Source of the DNA: Candidatus Aenigmatarchaeota archaeon | GTDB taxonomy: Archaea; Aenigmatarchaeota; Aenigmatarchaeia; QMZP01 | Direction: 5' to 3' | Assembly: GCA_016202785.1 (NCBI GenBank) | Contig: JACQOC010000040.1 | Location: 1 to 13,013 of the forward strand | DNA: 13,013 nt | Shown here: in pieces, positions 12,487 to 13,013 of the stretch | How the letters are laid out: every line of letters starts with the position of its first letter | Position numbering within the stretch: the stretch's first letter is position 1 | Position numbers and translations under genes: made by a program | Notes under the pieces: model-generated | Databases searched by the model: none | Seen by the model: the letters and a program-made list of their open reading frames with translations, nothing else | Told to the model about the DNA's origin: nothing

Positions 12487-12693
12487 CTAGCGCGTAATCT
12501 TGTTCCGTACCGAAGCCAGCACCTTGCCTAATTCATCGCTATCGATCTGGTACTTATGGCAGAAGCCGCCGCCCATCCTGCCCTGCTGCGGGCAGCTGGT
12601 GTCGCAGCCGGTCAAGCGGCATAGCTTGCCGGTGAATGCCGGACAGTCCATGCTTGGATTTGGCGCCGTGGCTAATATGCTTGGCAAACGCAT
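12487..12693 (-). CDS. Small cysteine-rich protein, possible metal-binding
   Basis: A leftward gene of up to 68 residues with five cysteines, C17, C25, C30, C34 and C45, and H46, arranged CPAFTGKLCRLTGCDTSC then GGGFCHKYQI, ending in a helical basic tail (ELGKVLASVRNKITR). The spacing suggests a zinc or iron-sulphur site. I recognise no named family. Start uncertain: ATG at 12693 gives 68 residues, but a TATA-like ATATTA (minus strand, 12678-12673) is 25 nt upstream of the ATG at 12651, which would give a 54-residue leaderless product beginning MDCPAF and keeping all cysteines. Convergent with the HMA membrane gene (stop codons abut) and divergent from the transporter gene. It may be an extra member of the metal block, but it is outside that operon. 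Confidence 0.6.
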   Translation of the reverse strand: MRLPSILATAPNPSMDCPAFTGKLCRLTGCDTSCPQQGRMGGGFCHKYQIDSDELGKVLASVRNKITR

Positions 12694-12699
12694 TTTAAG
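12692..12699 (+). promoter_or_regulatory. TATA-like box of the EamA transporter gene
   Basis: ATTTTAAG is centred about 25 nt upstream of the GTG at 12721, the expected place for an archaeal TATA box on a leaderless transcript. No Shine-Dalgarno sequence precedes the GTG. It overlaps the possible 12693 start of the leftward Cys-rich gene, which favours the shorter start for that gene. Confidence 0.45.
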
Positions 12700-12720
12700 C
12701 CGGCGGCCAACAGTTAGCTA

Positions 12721-13013
12721 GTGAAACTGGACCACGAAGCCAAGGGAACGGCGCTCGCATTTGCCGCAGCCATCATCAGCGGTTTTGCCATTTTCGCCAA
12801 CAAGATCTTTGTCGTCGACCTGGACCCGTTGGTGTTCACCGCGGTGCGGGCCATGCTGGTTGGCGCGCTGTTCTTCAGCCTATCCATAGCTACGCACGGC
12901 TTCAGCCAGGGCCGGCCGAACGGCAAGGTATGGCAATACTTGCTGGCCATCGGCATCGTCGGCGGCGGCCTGGCCTTTTACCTGTTCTTTTCCGGCCTGC
13001 AGCTGACCACCGC
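12721..13013 (+). CDS. EamA/DMT-superfamily transporter, N-terminal part (runs off right edge)
   Basis: Translation from GTG 12721 is open to the window end (97 complete codons). It begins with a short polar start and then KGTALAFAAAIISGFAIFANK, the first membrane helix of the EamA repeat, followed by LDPLVFTAVRAMLVGALFF (second helix, with the family's typical L-x-P-x-x-F-T-x-x-R) and LLAIGIVGGGLAFYLFFSGLQLTT (third helix and the start of the fourth). Full-length members have ten helices in two EamA repeats and export or import small metabolites such as amino acids or drugs. A TAG at 12715-12717 leaves GTG as the first available start in this frame. The substrate cannot be told; an amino-acid exporter would fit the neighbourhood but is not shown. 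Confidence 0.85.
   Translation, partial: MKLDHEAKGTALAFAAAIISGFAIFANKIFVVDLDPLVFTAVRAMLVGALFFSLSIATHGFSQGRPNGKVWQYLLAIGIVGGGLAFYLFFSGLQLTT

Noticed and set aside
1..13013. CRISPR arrays, insertion sequences, tRNA or rRNA genes
   Set aside because: No spaced direct-repeat array, transposase, terminal inverted repeats or recognisable tRNA/rRNA sequence was found by eye.

Overview
The window is GC-rich and densely coding, with AT-rich islands only at promoters. It looks archaeal, and the combination suggests a small-genome DPANN-type archaeon (Diapherotrites or Micrarchaeota-like); the lineage is inference. Evidence for Archaea: several genes have a TATA-like box about 25 nt upstream of the start codon, which implies leaderless transcripts. 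Two others have archaeal-style Shine-Dalgarno sequences (GGTGAT, GAGGTG). An Lrp/AsnC regulator, the long archaeal type of aspartate-semialdehyde dehydrogenase and several small metal proteins of archaeal style are also present.

Left edge (1-380): the start of a leftward gene for a probable secreted protein (signal peptide, cut by the window edge), then 260 nt of non-coding DNA containing short palindromes and a cluster of CTATA boxes.

Lysine block (381-9135): an Lrp/AsnC regulator runs leftward, divergent from a tightly packed eight-gene operon dapA-dapB-lysC-asd-dapD-dapC-lysA-dapE. The genes overlap or abut throughout. They encode the path from aspartate through the succinylase branch of the diaminopimelate pathway to lysine. 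Only dapF (diaminopimelate epimerase) is missing, and the decarboxylase called LysA has motifs unlike canonical LysA. dapD and dapE are bacterial-type genes, so the operon may have been acquired laterally and placed under an archaeal promoter.

Metal (probably copper) block (9150-12486): a leftward membrane protein with an intramembrane CPGC motif diverges from a rightward operon. That operon encodes a BlaI/MecI/CopY-family repressor, a membrane M48 metalloprotease with an outward-facing cysteine cluster, a membrane-anchored histidine-free cupredoxin, a soluble heavy-metal-associated (HMA) metallochaperone, and an HMA domain fused to a Met-rich membrane domain with an extraordinary glycine zipper. 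The divergent promoters carry two matching inverted repeats, TTTACA-N5-TGTAAA and one near-copy, each just upstream of a TATA-like box. I infer a self-contained metal-responsive system in which the protease may inactivate the repressor, analogous to BlaR1-BlaI but built from a different peptidase family. No copper P-type ATPase is present. This is the best candidate in the window for an undescribed system.

Right edge (12487-13013): a small leftward cysteine-rich protein, then the first part of a rightward EamA/DMT-family transporter that runs off the window.
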